From: Bacteroidota bacterium
Lineage (GTDB): Bacteria > Bacteroidota > Bacteroidia > UBA8524
Length of the DNA stretch: 64,000 nt
Assembly (NCBI GenBank): GCA_008933805.1
Contig: WBUH01000003.1
Span: 212,970 to 276,969 of the forward strand
Direction: 5' to 3'
The position numbers and the translations under genes are program-made. The stretch's first letter is position 1, and each line of letters starts with the position of its first letter. Positions 36,276 to 45,514 of the stretch are shown piece after piece. The notes under the pieces were generated by a model. It was not told the origin of the DNA. It saw nothing but the letters and a program-made list of their open reading frames with translations, and ran no database searches.

Positions 36276-37814
36276 ATGCTAAAACAAGCGGCATTAAGTA
36301 TATTGGCTCTTGCCTCGCTAACTAAGTTGGCGGGGCAATCCTATTTTACAACACTATCTTCCAATAACCTCAATGCTACCGTCAATGCAAACGGTATCTT
36401 GTTTAATCGGGGGCTTGAGGCTCCAAAAGGCTCAGGTACAAAATCCATAAGCATCTCGCAGTTTTGGATTGGAGGGAAAAGCAACGGTAACCTGCACATT
36501 GCAGCCCGTTTAAACGATAGCCTTAAAAACGATTTCTGGCCAGGTCCTATTGATACTGTTAATGGCAATGCAGGCGACAGTACTTTTTGGAATTCGATTT
36601 ACAAAGTAAGTGCGGCTGAAATTGCTACGCACAAAACCGACTATAATAAAAACGGGTACATAATGCCCGATGGTATTAAGCACTGGCCGGGCAGCAACCC
36701 TACTCAACAACCTTTTAAGCAGGTATTGGCAAAGTTTGTTGATTACAACGCTAACCGTATTTATGAACCCGAAATGGGCGAGTACCCTTTTATAAAGGGC
36801 GACGAAGCTGCATATTTTATTGTAAACGATAAAGCCAATACACATTTTGCTAGCGGCGGTATGCCTATGGGTGTTGAAGTACAAGGTTTGGCCTATGTGT
36901 ATGCCAATAATCCGGCATTAGCCAACACTGTTTTTTTAGAATTAACTTTTATTAACCGCTCTACTAATAATTACGATTCGGTATTTGCAGGTGTTTGGAC
37001 TGATTTTGAACTGGGTGCTAAAGGGGATGAGTATATTAGTTCTTTGCCCTCAAAAAACGCCTTTTTTGGTTATAACAGTGATACTTCGGATGCGCTTTAC
37101 GGAACGTACCCACCGGTGCAAGGAGTACTGTTTTTAAACCGCCCCTTGCAATACACGATTGAAATTGATGCTGACGGCGGAGTAGCCAACCGCGGTTTAC
37201 CACAAAGCCCGCAAGAGTTTTATAATTACCTGCACCGCAAATGGAGAAATAATATCCAGCTTACTGAAGGTGCCAACGGATTTATGAGCAGTGCTACCCC
37301 TGCCGATTTTATTTACAACGGCGACCCTTGTAACCAAGGTAATCCCGGCTGGACTGAGGTAGGCTCTGCACAAGCACCGGGCAAACGCAGCATGATGGGA
37401 AGCATTGGTCCTGTGCAATTGCCTTCAAATGGCTTTTTAAGGCTTGAATTAGCCTATGTATGGGAGCGCGGTACTAACGGGCCGCTTGAAAGTATTTGCA
37501 AGCTTAATAACACGTTGGATGCGGTAAAAGCTTATTACAATAAATTTATCAGCAGTGTGGATGTTGCCCAACCCTTACAATTTGGAGTGTACCCAAACCC
37601 TGCGGCAGATTATGTAGAGGTGAAGTTGCCCGAAAATGTTGATTTACCTGCCTTAGTACAGGTGTTTGATGTGCAAGGTAAGTTGCTACATACCGCAACC
37701 GTTAACGAAACCAACCAAGTTATCAATACCCAACAGTTGCCAGCGGGAATGTACACCCTCCAACTCACCACCCAAAACCAATCAGGTTACGCAAAGCTGA
37801 TGATTGCAAGATGA
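36276..37814 (+). CDS. Secreted protein with T9SS C-terminal sorting domain (paralogue B)
   Basis: 512 residues from an ATG 24 nt after the barrel gene, so probably in the sigma/anti-sigma operon. A signal peptide (MLKQAALSILALASLTKLAG) precedes a body that parallels the protein at 32539: NANGILFNRGLEAPKGSGTK, FWIGGKSNGNLHIAARLNDS, DFWPGPIDTVNGNAG, VFLELTFINRSTNNYDSVFA, GVWTDFELG, GDPCNQGNPGWTEVGSAQAP. The last 75 residues are a T9SS sorting domain (GVYPNPAADYVEVKLPEN, VQVFDVQGKLLHTAT, QLPAGMYTLQLTTQ, YAKLMIAR). Function unknown. Having one paralogue outside and one inside the sigma operon suggests that they are linked to the same envelope response. Confidence 0.85.
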   Translation: MLKQAALSILALASLTKLAGQSYFTTLSSNNLNATVNANGILFNRGLEAPKGSGTKSISISQFWIGGKSNGNLHIAARLNDSLKNDFWPGPIDTVNGNAGDSTFWNSIYKVSAAEIATHKTDYNKNGYIMPDGIKHWPGSNPTQQPFKQVLAKFVDYNANRIYEPEMGEYPFIKGDEAAYFIVNDKANTHFASGGMPMGVEVQGLAYVYANNPALANTVFLELTFINRSTNNYDSVFAGVWTDFELGAKGDEYISSLPSKNAFFGYNSDTSDALYGTYPPVQGVLFLNRPLQYTIEIDADGGVANRGLPQSPQEFYNYLHRKWRNNIQLTEGANGFMSSATPADFIYNGDPCNQGNPGWTEVGSAQAPGKRSMMGSIGPVQLPSNGFLRLELAYVWERGTNGPLESICKLNNTLDAVKAYYNKFISSVDVAQPLQFGVYPNPAADYVEVKLPENVDLPALVQVFDVQGKLLHTATVNETNQVINTQQLPAGMYTLQLTTQNQSGYAKLMIAR

Positions 37815-38003
37815 TTTAGATGTTTATAATGTTTAGTGTGCATGACCAACAAGACGTTGATGTGATTTAGCACTACGCCAAAATTTGTTGTGTTTGTACT
37901 ATGTAAATTTTTTACCTAAGATTTTAACTGTTAGATGATTATAAATTTTAAACAAAAAGTTCTCAAAAAGGTTAGGTTGATACATTGTTGGCAAATGAAG
38001 TTA

Positions 38004-38774
38004 CTACTTTTGATTACGCCCATAAATCAGCATCTTTTCATTATTTCTAAACATTGAGTAATTTCTAATATCTATCGGGAAATTATAAGCTGGATTTGAA
38101 GCTTTCTCGAGTAATATACGTTTCAAACTTTCTTCTAATTTATCATCAGTTAGTTTGTCTGATCTCTCAATAAGTTTAATTAAAATAACACGTCTTTGCT
38201 CTAGTGTAGCATCTGAGCAAGGAGTATTTGTACTTCCGATATGTTTACCAAAGTTGAGACCATAAATAGGCATGCGTTTGCTTGAATTTAGATTACTGCT
38301 TACCAAGTTTATTAGTGTCTCCACCCTATCTCCAGCACGAGTTTGCTCACCAATTAATTGCCCCTCTGACGAGGCCGTACCTATACAAACAATTCCCAAA
38401 GCATTCTCTAGCTCCGCATTATCATGATATTGCCTTATGACTTTACCAATATCAACAACGTCATCACCTCTAACAATTTCTGTTATACTCCCACATCTCC
38501 AACGAAACTGTTCTGACAAAAGATCTATTTGAACGTTAAGAAGCACTTCACCATTTGAGGCAACATCAACTCCAGTATAAACGGTATAGGGATAATCTCC
38601 TATTGTCTTTGTTCTCTTTGAACAATCAACACAGTGCTCAAAATCCTTTTCAAGTTTAGTCAATCGATGTTCATAATCTTTGATGAATTGAATATATAAT
38701 AGAACTAATCCTGCAATAATAGCAACAACAACTCCACCAATAATGATTTCCCAAATATATTTCCTCATACTCAT
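38004..38774 (-). CDS. Single-pass membrane protein of unknown function
   Basis: 256 residues. One membrane helix near the N-terminus (about 7-30, IWEIIIGGVVVAIIAGLVLL), then a coil and a globular domain. Cysteines occur at FEHCVDCSKR, FRWRCGSIT and NTPCSDAT. The stretch LENALGIVCIGTASSEGQLI, GEQTRAGDRVETLINLVSSN and the later LEQRRVILIKLI recall the beta-alpha-beta pattern and Arg-Ala helix of OmpA-type domains, but the match is loose. The gene looks AT-rich and has no functional neighbour, which hints at horizontal gain. I cannot assign a function. Start may also be Met3 (two codons later). Confidence 0.6.
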   Translation of the reverse strand: MSMRKYIWEIIIGGVVVAIIAGLVLLYIQFIKDYEHRLTKLEKDFEHCVDCSKRTKTIGDYPYTVYTGVDVASNGEVLLNVQIDLLSEQFRWRCGSITEIVRGDDVVDIGKVIRQYHDNAELENALGIVCIGTASSEGQLIGEQTRAGDRVETLINLVSSNLNSSKRMPIYGLNFGKHIGSTNTPCSDATLEQRRVILIKLIERSDKLTDDKLEESLKRILLEKASNPAYNFPIDIRNYSMFRNNEKMLIYGRNQK

Positions 38775-38880
38775 TAAATAGATTTTAAAAATGGTGATAA
38801 ATCTTGTTCAAGGCTAGAGCTAAAACACCATATTTTCTGCCTAAAAAATGATACAAACGAAAAAAGCCACCCTTTTCAGA

Positions 38881-39095
38881 ATGGCTTCTATAGTTAGTAT
38901 TGTAACTTAAATTACTATTCAAGTGCGGCAATAACACCTACGATTTCTGAAATCTCGTTGGTAATAGCCGCTTGGTGTGCTTGGTTGTAGCTAAGTTTCA
39001 ACAATTTTAGCAGTTCACCTGCGTTTTCAGTTGCCTTATCCATAGCCACCATACGTGCGCCGTGTTCAAATGCAAATGAGTTAAACAACGTGCGT
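38881..39095 (-). pseudogene. Duplicated 3' end of atpG (last ~59 codons plus terminator remnant)
   Basis: The segment repeats 39693-39907 of the intact atpG gene, with about 19 differences by eye over 215 bases. On the minus strand it still reads the AtpG C-terminus in frame ([25 protein letters not shown], ending ALE then TAG at 38915-38917) but has no start or 5' part. The flanking hairpin of atpG is present only in degraded form (38864-38888). The copy ends abruptly at about 39095, where similarity to atpG stops. Confidence 0.88.
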
Positions 39096-39143
39096 TACAC
39101 TGTCTGAACTAAGATTTTTAGAATTGGATAGCTATTAATCAAC

Positions 39144-39506
39144 CTAATAATCTACATCGACAATGCAGTTGCCCCTGCAGGTTTTTTGTTCAGTTAATTT
39201 ACCATCAACAAATATTTTCACAGTAATAGTTCGCAATCCAATACTGTTGATTATATCGTCATTTTGTGCCATTAAGTACCCAAACCCCTTGCCTGTGGAA
39301 TCAGTATAATAACGAAAACTCTTTTCCCAATTGCCCTTCACGTTTTCCACTTCTTCAAAATCATAGGTGTCTGGGTTAAAGTACCTGATGTCTACATCCT
39401 CGCTGTCGCTCTCCAGCCGGTAGGTGATAGTTTCATTTAATACATCATCCGATCCGCTGCAGGCTGCAAAAAAGATAATCAGTACCAGCAAGTAAAGGTT
39501 TTTCAT
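39144..39506 (-). CDS. Small lipoprotein of unknown function
   Basis: 120 residues from MKNLYLLVLIIFFAACSGSD; a longer frame extends 19 codons upstream but the inner ATG gives a proper lipoprotein signal with lipobox FAAC and the lipidated Cys at about residue 16. The mature part is acidic (DSEDVDIRYFNPDTYDFEEV) with a late cysteine pair (KTCRGNCIVDVDY) and looks like a small beta sandwich. It lies exactly between the duplicated atpG end and the intact atpG gene, on the same strand. Function unknown; other small Bacteroidota lipoproteins of this style are also unnamed. Confidence 0.72.
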   Translation of the reverse strand: MKNLYLLVLIIFFAACSGSDDVLNETITYRLESDSEDVDIRYFNPDTYDFEEVENVKGNWEKSFRYYTDSTGKGFGYLMAQNDDIINSIGLRTITVKIFVDGKLTEQKTCRGNCIVDVDY

Positions 39507-39665
39507 TTCTGAAAACCAGCAAATTATGTTCCATAAAAGCTTATTAATAAGGGTTTTCGACAAAAATGAGTACTTGCCAAGGCAAGTGATACTGTTACTG
39601 CAAGAACTTCATTCGATAGCATGAAAGTATAGATATCACGCATATTTTGAGCGTTCTATCATTTA

Positions 39666-39699
39666 TAAGAAAAAAGCCATTCCGAAATCGGAATGGCTT
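39666..39699 (-). terminator. Intrinsic terminator of the ATP synthase operon
   Basis: A perfect 12-bp stem, AAGCCATTCCGA (39674-39685) with TCGGAATGGCTT (39688-39699), and on the minus strand a T-run after it. A decayed copy lies at 38864-38888. Confidence 0.9.
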
Positions 39700-39726
39700 C
39701 TATAGTTAATAGGGTAACTTAAATTA

Positions 39727-40599
39727 CTATTCAAGTGCGGCAGCACCACCCACGATTTCTGAAATCTCGTTGGTAATAGCCGCTTGGCGTGCTTGGTTGT
39801 AGGTAAGTTTCAACGATTTCAGCAGTTCACCTGCGTTTTCAGTTGCCTTATCCATAGCCACCATACGTGCGCCGTGTTCAGATGCAAACGAGTCAAGCAA
39901 AGCACGGTACAACTTAGTTTTCAACGCACGGGGTATCAAATCGTTTAAGATTTCAACCTTACCGGGTTCAAAAATGTAGTTTACATTGCTATCGTTGCCT
40001 TGCATTTCTTCCATATCCACAGGCAGGTATTGCTCATCTTGCAATATTTGTGTAGCCGCATTTTTAAATTGGTTGTACACCAAATCCACACGGTCGTATT
40101 GGCCGCTCAAAAAAGCTTCAAATACATAGTTACCGGCTTCAAATGCTGTATCAGCGTTCAGATTTTGGAACAACTCACGGAAACGGTTATCCACCTTGTA
40201 TCCCATTTTGCCAAAAAACTCAGAACCCTTTTTACCAATACACAACAGCGTAATGTTTTCTTTACCCAAGTGAGCGTACTTGTTTTCAAGCAAGCTGCGG
40301 GTTTTCTTAATCACGTTGCTGTTAAAAGCGCCACACAATCCCCTGTCAGAAGTTAACACCACCAACATCAGCTTTTTGGTTTCGCGCTGGTCAAAATACT
40401 TTGCCAAGCTCTCATCCTCAACACTTCCGGCAAGGTTAGCCAGCATACCAAACAGTTTGTTGGCGTAGGGGCGCATTTGCATAATGCCGCCTTGAGCCTT
40501 GCGCAGTTTAGTAGCTGATACCAATTTCATTGCCTTGGTAATCTGCTGTGTACTGATGGTGGAACTAATCCGTATGCGTATTTCTTTAAGATTCGCCAT
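39727..40599 (-). CDS. atpG: F-type ATP synthase gamma subunit
   Basis: 290 residues, normal length. It is the central rotor shaft joining F1 to the c-ring. The N-terminal helix motif MANLKEIRIRISSTISTQQI and TKAMKLVSATKLRKAQ, the Rossmann-like middle (MLVVLTSDRGLCGAFNSNVI), and the C-terminal coiled-coil helix ([40 protein letters not shown]) are all typical. It is the last gene of the minus-strand operon, 22 nt after atpA, followed by a terminator. Its last 59 codons are duplicated 811 nt downstream. Confidence 0.98.
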   Translation of the reverse strand: MANLKEIRIRISSTISTQQITKAMKLVSATKLRKAQGGIMQMRPYANKLFGMLANLAGSVEDESLAKYFDQRETKKLMLVVLTSDRGLCGAFNSNVIKKTRSLLENKYAHLGKENITLLCIGKKGSEFFGKMGYKVDNRFRELFQNLNADTAFEAGNYVFEAFLSGQYDRVDLVYNQFKNAATQILQDEQYLPVDMEEMQGNDSNVNYIFEPGKVEILNDLIPRALKTKLYRALLDSFASEHGARMVAMDKATENAGELLKSLKLTYNQARQAAITNEISEIVGGAAALE

Positions 40600-40621
40600 T
40601 TGTTTGAATCTTCTTAATTAA

Positions 40622-42208
40622 TTATGCTTTGTACTTGGCCGTAAGTTCTGCGGCAACCTTCTCAAGTACAGCGGTTATATCATCGTCAATTTTACCTTTG
40701 GCCAATAGGTCAAGTGTATCCCTGTGTTTAGCATCAAGGTAAGAAATGAATTCAGCTTCAAACTCTTTTACCTTGTTCACAGGCACGTTACGCAACAAGC
40801 CTTTAGTACCCAAGTAAATAACAGCAACTTGGTGCTCAACGCGCACAGGTTGGTATTGTCCTTGTTTCAAAACTTCCACGTTACGAGAACCTTTGTCAAG
40901 TACCGATTTAGTAGCCGCATCAAGGTCAGAACCGAATTTTGCAAACGCTTCCAACTCGCGGTACTGTGCTTGGTCAAGCTTCAACGTACCCGCAACTTTC
41001 TTCATTGATTTAATCTGAGCGTTACCACCCACACGTGATACCGAAATACCTACGTTGATAGCAGGACGCACACCTGAGTTAAACAAGTTCGACTCAAGGA
41101 ATATCTGACCATCAGTAATAGAGATTACGTTGGTTGGGATATAAGCAGATACGTCACCCGCTTGTGTTTCAATGATGGGAAGTGCAGTAAGTGAACCGCC
41201 GCCTTTTACCAATCCTTTGATTGACTCTGGCAAATCGTTCATTTTTTGTGCAATCTCATCAGATGCGTTCACCTTAGCAGCACGCTCAAGCAAGCGGCTG
41301 TGTAGATAAAACACGTCACCGGGATATGCTTCACGGCCTGGTGGACGACGAAGTAGCAATGACACTTCACGGTAAGCTACCGCTTGTTTAGAAAGGTCAT
41401 CATAAATAATCAAAGCAGGTTTACCCCTGTCCCTGAAGAACTCACCAATAGCACAACCGGCCATTGGAGCGTACATTTGCAAAGGAGCTGGATCAGATGC
41501 TGAAGCCGAAACTACTACGGTATAATCCATAGCGCCTTTAGCTTTCAGCGTATTTACCACCTGTGCAACGGTAGAAGCTTTCTGTCCGATAGCTACGTAC
41601 ACGCAAAATACAGGCTGGCCTTTATCGTAAAACTCTTTTTGGTTAATAATGGTATCGATAGCAATAGCCGTTTTACCGGTTTGGCGGTCACCAATAATCA
41701 ACTCACGCTGACCACGTCCGATAGGAATCATCGCATCAATCGCTTTAATACCGGTTTGCAAAGGCTCTTGTACAGGCTCGCGGAAGATTACCCCGGGTGC
41801 TTTACGCTCCAAAGGCATCTCATACAAATCACCTGAAAGGGGTCCCATACCGTCGATAGGTTCGCCAAGTGTGTTAATTACACGACCCAACATGCTATCA
41901 CCTACTTTAATAGAGGCAATACGGTTCAAACGTTTTACAGTATCGCCTTCTTTCACCTTGTCAGATCCACCCAACAATACCGCACCCACGTTATCTTGTT
42001 CAAGGTTAAGGGCTATACCCTGCAAGCCACCGTCAAATTCAATAAGTTCGCCATATTGAACTTTGCTTAGGCCGTATATAATGGCAATACCGTCGCCCAC
42101 CTGTAACACGGTACCAACTTCTTCAAGCTGGGCTTCGGTTTTCAGGTTTGAAAGCTGCTCCCTTATGATGGCTGAAACCTCATCGGGCCTTATTCCTGTT
42201 ACTGACAT
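40622..42208 (-). CDS. atpA: F-type ATP synthase alpha subunit
   Basis: 528 residues, slightly above the usual 500-515. It is the regulatory nucleotide-binding subunit of the F1 head. The Walker A loop [15 protein letters not shown] (about 168-182), [20 protein letters not shown] (Walker B region), [20 protein letters not shown] and the alpha-signature [17 protein letters not shown] are intact. The N-terminus ([20 protein letters not shown]) is conserved, supporting the ATG. It lies between atpH (17 nt upstream) and atpG (22 nt). The beta and epsilon genes are not in the window, as is common in Bacteroidota. Confidence 0.99.
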   Translation of the reverse strand: MSVTGIRPDEVSAIIREQLSNLKTEAQLEEVGTVLQVGDGIAIIYGLSKVQYGELIEFDGGLQGIALNLEQDNVGAVLLGGSDKVKEGDTVKRLNRIASIKVGDSMLGRVINTLGEPIDGMGPLSGDLYEMPLERKAPGVIFREPVQEPLQTGIKAIDAMIPIGRGQRELIIGDRQTGKTAIAIDTIINQKEFYDKGQPVFCVYVAIGQKASTVAQVVNTLKAKGAMDYTVVVSASASDPAPLQMYAPMAGCAIGEFFRDRGKPALIIYDDLSKQAVAYREVSLLLRRPPGREAYPGDVFYLHSRLLERAAKVNASDEIAQKMNDLPESIKGLVKGGGSLTALPIIETQAGDVSAYIPTNVISITDGQIFLESNLFNSGVRPAINVGISVSRVGGNAQIKSMKKVAGTLKLDQAQYRELEAFAKFGSDLDAATKSVLDKGSRNVEVLKQGQYQPVRVEHQVAVIYLGTKGLLRNVPVNKVKEFEAEFISYLDAKHRDTLDLLAKGKIDDDITAVLEKVAAELTAKYKA

Positions 42209-42225
42209 ATTAAATTATTGTCGAT

Positions 42226-42768
42226 TTAGTTTTGATGAATTAATTCTTTTTTCAAACGGTTAAGTTTCTTCGCGATACTTGAGTCGTACAAGCTATCCTC
42301 GATACGTATTACAAGACCGCCTATTATATCAGGGTTCACAACTGCTTTCAGGTCAACCCTTCCATTTGTTTCCTTTTCAATAAATTCTTTCACAGCTGCC
42401 TGCATACCTGCATTAAGTACAGTTGCACTGGTAACCGTGGCCGATTGTATACCGTTGTGCACGTTGTATTGGCGTAAAAACTCTTCGGCCATCAGGGGCA
42501 ATAACATTTCCCTGCGTCTTGAAGTTACTTTATCAATAAACAACATGGTTAGTTTATTGAAAGTGTTGCCAAAAACGGCGTTCATTACGGCAGCTTTTTT
42601 ATCGCTTTTAATGATGGGGCTTTTAAGCACATTTAACAAAGCAGGGTTTTCTTTTACCACAATTTGCAAGTTGCGCATATCGTAGTTCACCTGCTCAAGC
42701 AGGCCCTTCTCTTGTGCCAATTCCATCAGCGATTTGGCATACCTTGCTGCTATTCTGATTTCAGACAT
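42226..42768 (-). CDS. atpH: F-type ATP synthase delta subunit
   Basis: 180 residues, normal length. The delta subunit links the peripheral stalk (AtpF) to the top of F1. The conserved N-terminal IAARYAKSLMELAQEKG, the middle FNKLTMLFIDKVTSRRREML, and the C-terminal NPDIIGGLVIRIEDSLYDSS are all diagnostic (OSCP/delta). Its ATG overlaps the stop of atpF by one base (TAATG), indicating coupled translation, and it precedes atpA by 17 nt. Confidence 0.97.
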   Translation of the reverse strand: MSEIRIAARYAKSLMELAQEKGLLEQVNYDMRNLQIVVKENPALLNVLKSPIIKSDKKAAVMNAVFGNTFNKLTMLFIDKVTSRRREMLLPLMAEEFLRQYNVHNGIQSATVTSATVLNAGMQAAVKEFIEKETNGRVDLKAVVNPDIIGGLVIRIEDSLYDSSIAKKLNRLKKELIHQN

Positions 42769-43262
42769 TAGTTTAAAGTAGCGTTTTGCAGGTAATCTTT
42801 CACCAATTGCTCCTGCTCAGCAGGATTTTCAAATTTCTTTTTCAGGATTTTCTCAGCCATCTCAATAGAAAGAGCAGCAACCAATTCTTTAATCTCAGCT
42901 TTGGCAGCTTCTTTTTCTTTGTTTATGCTATCCTGTGCGCTTTCAATCAAACGCTTGCCTTCGATATCAGCTTTTTGTTTAGCTTGTGCTACAAGCGTAT
43001 CGCTGATTTCTTTGGCTTCTTTCAAAATTTTATCGCGCTCTGCACGGGCTTCGTTCAGCAGTTTTTCGTTATCTGCTTTCAAAAGCTCCATTTCTTTGCG
43101 GGCATTTTCAGCCATCTGCAATGAGCCTTCAATTTTATCTTCCCTATCTTTCAGGCTCTGCAATATGGGCCTCCAAGCAAATTTGCGCAATACAAAGAAT
43201 ACGATTGCGAAAACCACTAAGGTCCAAAAAAATAATCCAAGCGCCGGGGTTAATAATTCCAT
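42768..43262 (-). CDS. atpF: F-type ATP synthase subunit b (peripheral stalk)
   Basis: 164 residues starting at MELLTPALGLFFWTLVVFAI; the frame opens 9 codons further upstream but this Met begins the conserved sequence. One membrane helix (about 6-27) is followed by FAWRPILQSLKDREDKIEGS and a long charged coiled coil ending in AEKILKKKFENPAEQEQLVK, the dimeric stalk. It lies downstream of atpE (82 nt gap) and overlaps atpH by one base. A single b subunit gene is present; no b' copy. Confidence 0.97.
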   Translation of the reverse strand: MELLTPALGLFFWTLVVFAIVFFVLRKFAWRPILQSLKDREDKIEGSLQMAENARKEMELLKADNEKLLNEARAERDKILKEAKEISDTLVAQAKQKADIEGKRLIESAQDSINKEKEAAKAEIKELVAALSIEMAEKILKKKFENPAEQEQLVKDYLQNATLN

Positions 43263-43344
43263 ACGGTTTTTTGTGTTTAAATAACACAACTACGCAGGCC
43301 GCCTTGCCCAGCCTGCGTGTTGGTATATATTTTTTGTTTTGAAA

Positions 43345-43599
<255 letters not shown>

Positions 43600-43645
43600 T
43601 TAATGTTCGATTTTATATGGGTTTCTTCTTTTTTTATGTTCACTA

Positions 43646-44887
43646 TTAGTGAGCTGCATGGGCGTGCTCATCATCATGGTGTCCGTGGTCTTCCATTGCT
43701 TGACCGATAAACAACGAGGTAAGCATGGTAAAGATGAACGCCTGAAGGAAGGCAACCAACAACTCAAGGCAAAACAGGAACAGTGCCAATGGCAATGCTG
43801 CCAACGATACACCAAAACCTGCTCCTACGTTTGCTCCGCCATTGCTAAACATAAATATCAAACCAAGGATACTTAGGATGATGATGTGGCCTGCAGTAAT
43901 GTTTGCAAACAAACGTATCATCAACGCAAAGGGCTTAGTAAAGATACCTAATATTTCAACAGGCCACATAATCAAAAGTAGTGGCTTGGGAACTCCCGGA
44001 GGATTGAAAATGTGACCCCAGTAGTGTTTGTTACCTTTAAGGTTGGTAACTACAAGGGTGATAACTGCCAATACCGCCGTAACTGCAATGTTACCGGTTA
44101 CGTTAGCTGCACCGGGCAACAAACCTAATAAGTTGTTAAACCAAATGAAGAAAAACAAAGTAAGCATGTAAGGCATAAATACATCGCCTGTTTTCTTACC
44201 CATGTTAGGGCGCACAACATCGTCGCGTACAAATAGTATCAAAGGCTCCATAAACGATTGCAAACCTTTGGGTACCCATTGTCCTTTTTTAACATAAGCG
44301 TTAGCCACTGTAATAAATATAAGGCACAATAGAACCAATGATACAATCATTGAGGCTACGTTTTTGGTTAGTGAAAAATCCATCGGCTTAGCGTTGGTAG
44401 CATGGTGATGCTCATCCATAGTAAGTCCGCCATCAGCATTTGCTAAATATATTTTCTCGTGATGTATCACGTAGTTCTTATAATATTTAGGAGCATCGTG
44501 GTCATGCTCACCCTCTTTGTGTTTAAACGCGCTTGACAAGAAAATGTCTAAACCGTTTTCTGCACTATATAATATAACAGGCAAAGGAAGGGTTGCGTGG
44601 AATGATTTAGTGGCAAAGAATTCCCACTCGTGTGCATCACTAATGTGGTGCATGATTACCGATTTGGCATCGTACTTTGTTTCTGTTGCATGGCCACTGT
44701 CGTGTGCATGAGCCTCATCATGATGAGCTGCACCTTCAACAGTTGAGTCATGGTGACCTCCATTTTCGTGAGGAACACTGGCTTTTGTTAACGAAAAAGT
44801 AACAAAAAACGCTAAAAGCACTAAAAAGTTTAGGGCTTTAAAATTTGAAAATCCTTTATTGACGCTACTCATCACCGATTGAATCAT
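43646..44887 (-). CDS. atpB: F-type ATP synthase a subunit with His-rich N-terminal extension
   Basis: 413 residues, far longer than the 240-270 of most AtpB. A signal-peptide-like helix (NFLVLLAFFVTFSLTKASV, about 20-38) precedes a His/Asp/Glu-rich region (HHDSTVEGAAHHDEAHAHDS to about residue 175, with HKEGEHDHDAPKY and MDEHHHATNAKP). The channel part follows: membrane helices from about 180, the conserved Arg in FALMIRLFANITAGHIIILS (about 330), and the final helix LELLVAFLQAFIFTMLTSLF. The C-terminus is His-rich again (HGHHDDEHAHAAH). Extended, His-rich AtpB is known in Bacteroidota. The start could also be Met6 (44872), which overlaps the previous stop by 8 nt. Confidence 0.95.
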   Translation of the reverse strand: MIQSVMSSVNKGFSNFKALNFLVLLAFFVTFSLTKASVPHENGGHHDSTVEGAAHHDEAHAHDSGHATETKYDAKSVIMHHISDAHEWEFFATKSFHATLPLPVILYSAENGLDIFLSSAFKHKEGEHDHDAPKYYKNYVIHHEKIYLANADGGLTMDEHHHATNAKPMDFSLTKNVASMIVSLVLLCLIFITVANAYVKKGQWVPKGLQSFMEPLILFVRDDVVRPNMGKKTGDVFMPYMLTLFFFIWFNNLLGLLPGAANVTGNIAVTAVLAVITLVVTNLKGNKHYWGHIFNPPGVPKPLLLIMWPVEILGIFTKPFALMIRLFANITAGHIIILSILGLIFMFSNGGANVGAGFGVSLAALPLALFLFCLELLVAFLQAFIFTMLTSLFIGQAMEDHGHHDDEHAHAAH

Positions 44888-45263
44888 TTTTCGAATCGGG
44901 GCGCAAGTTAATCACTAAATGGTAATTTTCAAACACAGTGAATAATAAATAAAGAATCATGAACATCAGCGCAAAGGAAATACTTGAATTGCCTGATACT
45001 GAAACATATAAAACGAAGTACCCGAAACTTAGAAACAAACGGAGTATCAGCGTGCCTAACAGCAACCTTAGTGCTGCGGTAGGTGATGCCTTTAAACTTG
45101 TTTTGGAAAGTATATATATAAATAGTGAGATGCTAAAAAAGAAAGCAAACACTCCCCACGTGCCTTGGGGTATGATAGTAGTTACCTGTTGCAATGCAAA
45201 GATTACAACAGCCAGCAGAACTGAATATATTAACAGTCGTACAAAAAATTTCGACGGATTCAA
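44865..45263 (-). CDS. Small four-helix membrane protein, AtpI-like position
   Basis: 132 residues with about four hydrophobic helices (VRLLIYSVLLAVVIFALQQV; WGVFAFFFSISLFIYIL; LRLLLGTLILRLFLSFGYFV; ISFALMFMILYLLFTVFENY). It sits just upstream of atpB and overlaps its start, where other bacteria have AtpI, the ring-assembly or Mg2+-related helper. Sequence similarity to AtpI is not evident by eye, so the name is withheld and only the position suggests the role. It follows the AtpZ-like gene by 14 nt. Confidence 0.75.
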   Translation of the reverse strand: MNPSKFFVRLLIYSVLLAVVIFALQQVTTIIPQGTWGVFAFFFSISLFIYILSKTSLKASPTAALRLLLGTLILRLFLSFGYFVLYVSVSGNSSISFALMFMILYLLFTVFENYHLVINLRPDSKNDSIGDE

Positions 45264-45277
45264 GTAAGTAAACAGGC

Positions 45278-45514
45278 TTAGTTGTTTTTTTTGTTATCCA
45301 GCTCTCTCAATATTTTTATTACAGAGGCAGTTAACCCTGCAAGTATACCCAACATAAGAAACAATGGAAAACTAATTTTTAAAAACTCATCCAAATAATG
45401 ACCCAAGATGCCCAATACACCTGTGGATATCACTAATTGAAGACCTAACGATAAAAATGCGTAAGCGTTAAGAATCCGCTTCGGTTTTGATGGCTTTTGG
45501 GGCAGTTCTTCCAT
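45278..45514 (-). CDS. AtpZ/AtpI-family two-helix membrane protein
   Basis: 78 residues with two membrane helices (AFLSLGLQLVISTGVLGILG and FPLFLMLGILAGLTASVIKI) joined by HYLDEFLKIS, the AtpZ/AtpI (DUF3... F0F1-ATPase subunit) layout found at the head of ATP synthase operons. The basic start MEELPQKPSKPKRIL faces the cytoplasm. It overlaps the end of the bactofilin gene by 47 nt, which is long for a coupled pair but both frames show clear family features. It probably helps assemble the c-ring or transports Mg2+/Ca2+ with its neighbour. Confidence 0.85.
   Translation of the reverse strand: MEELPQKPSKPKRILNAYAFLSLGLQLVISTGVLGILGHYLDEFLKISFPLFLMLGILAGLTASVIKILRELDNKKNN

Noticed and set aside
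38005..38012. TACTTTTG promoter box on the plus strand inside the end of the gene at 38004
   Set aside because: It points away from any start codon; likely chance, or a leftover promoter of lost DNA.
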